Source of the DNA: Treponema sp.
GTDB lineage: Bacteria; Spirochaetota; Spirochaetia; Treponematales; Treponemataceae
Length of the DNA: 41,125 nt
Assembly: GCA_024402535.1 (NCBI GenBank)
Contig: JAKSTN010000022.1
Coordinates: 1 to 41,125, forward strand
Direction of reading: 5' to 3'
A program made the position numbers and the translations under genes. Positions 41,088 through 41,125 of this stretch are shown here, piece by piece (the stretch's first letter is position 1; every line of letters starts with the position of its first letter). The notes under the pieces are model-generated. The model saw only the letters and a program-made list of their open reading frames with translations, did no database searches and had not been told where the DNA came from.

Positions 41088-41125
41088 AAAAAACACTGGT
41101 CAGGCTTCACAAGCTGTCGGCTGTC

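Noticed and set aside
1..41125. CRISPR arrays, transposases, integrases or phage genes
   Set aside because: None was seen; the only repeats are those listed, and the two-lipoprotein insert carries no recombinase.

Overview
The window looks like a chromosomal segment of a host-associated Treponema (Spirochaetota), probably a gut or rumen type. The grounds are a UPF0164/FadL-like outer-membrane protein of the treponemal kind, a flagellar fliS-flgN pair, a giant sensor with an RsbU/SpoIIE-type PP2C phosphatase, a MurA with Asp in place of the catalytic Cys (known in Borrelia, Chlamydia and mycobacteria), and a GH43 glycosidase suggesting plant-glycan use. Species was not determined. Coding DNA is moderately AT-rich. 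Exceptions are one AT-richer insert (about 32.65-35.06 kb), one GC-rich intergenic element (36.38-36.51 kb) and a GC-rich linker inside a deacetylase gene (10.43-10.55 kb).

Layout. 1-708: tRNA-Glu(CTC) with its terminator, an exact 60-bp second copy of the tRNA 3' end plus terminator, and scrambled direct and inverted tRNA fragments. 709-2793: chemotaxis receptor. 2868-6977: carbohydrate-type region with a lipoprotein of four tandem beta-sandwich-like modules (minus), a small secreted protein and a cytoplasmic GH43 enzyme behind a 10+10 bp inverted repeat. 6987-11285: a zinc-uptake operon zur-znuA-znuC-znuB plus a divergent polysaccharide deacetylase, behind a consensus promoter whose -10 is covered by a 12+12 bp Zur-like operator. 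11326-13327: tsaD and, convergent to it, fliS-flgN. 13526-21070: ftsH, a LolA-like carrier, a RodZ-like protein, rimO and pcrA, closely spaced on one strand. 21074-30031: UPF0164 protein with a C-terminal TPR (minus) and, divergently, a 991-residue TPR exoprotein and a 1534-residue sensor phosphatase. 30062-32441: ABC exporter and purN. 32442-36350: purN/murA junction interrupted by an AT-rich two-lipoprotein cassette flanked by 211-bp direct repeats of the murA 3' end. 36512-37786: pepT (minus). 37839 to the end: tRNA-Thr, rpmG, tRNA-Trp, secE, nusG, rplK, rplA, rplJ, the usual run toward rplL-rpoBC.

Most noteworthy. (1) The murA 3'-end duplication flanks two lipoprotein genes that share a motif just after the lipobox; one is a predicted permuted NlpC/P60 (YiiX-like) cysteine hydrolase. 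All four differences between the repeat copies are synonymous in murA, so the cassette probably arrived with its own replacement murA 3' end. (2) A perfect 16-bp inverted repeat straddles the start codon of the ABC exporter; that gene, pepT and the gene at 4806 appear to be transcribed from promoters that would give leaderless or near-leaderless mRNAs. (3) A beta-propeller/Ig-like sensor is fused to a PP2C phosphatase domain that carries an insertion of roughly 100 residues. (4) The rplK leader and the region after rplJ can each form mutually exclusive hairpins. All functional calls come from reading motifs; no searches were run.
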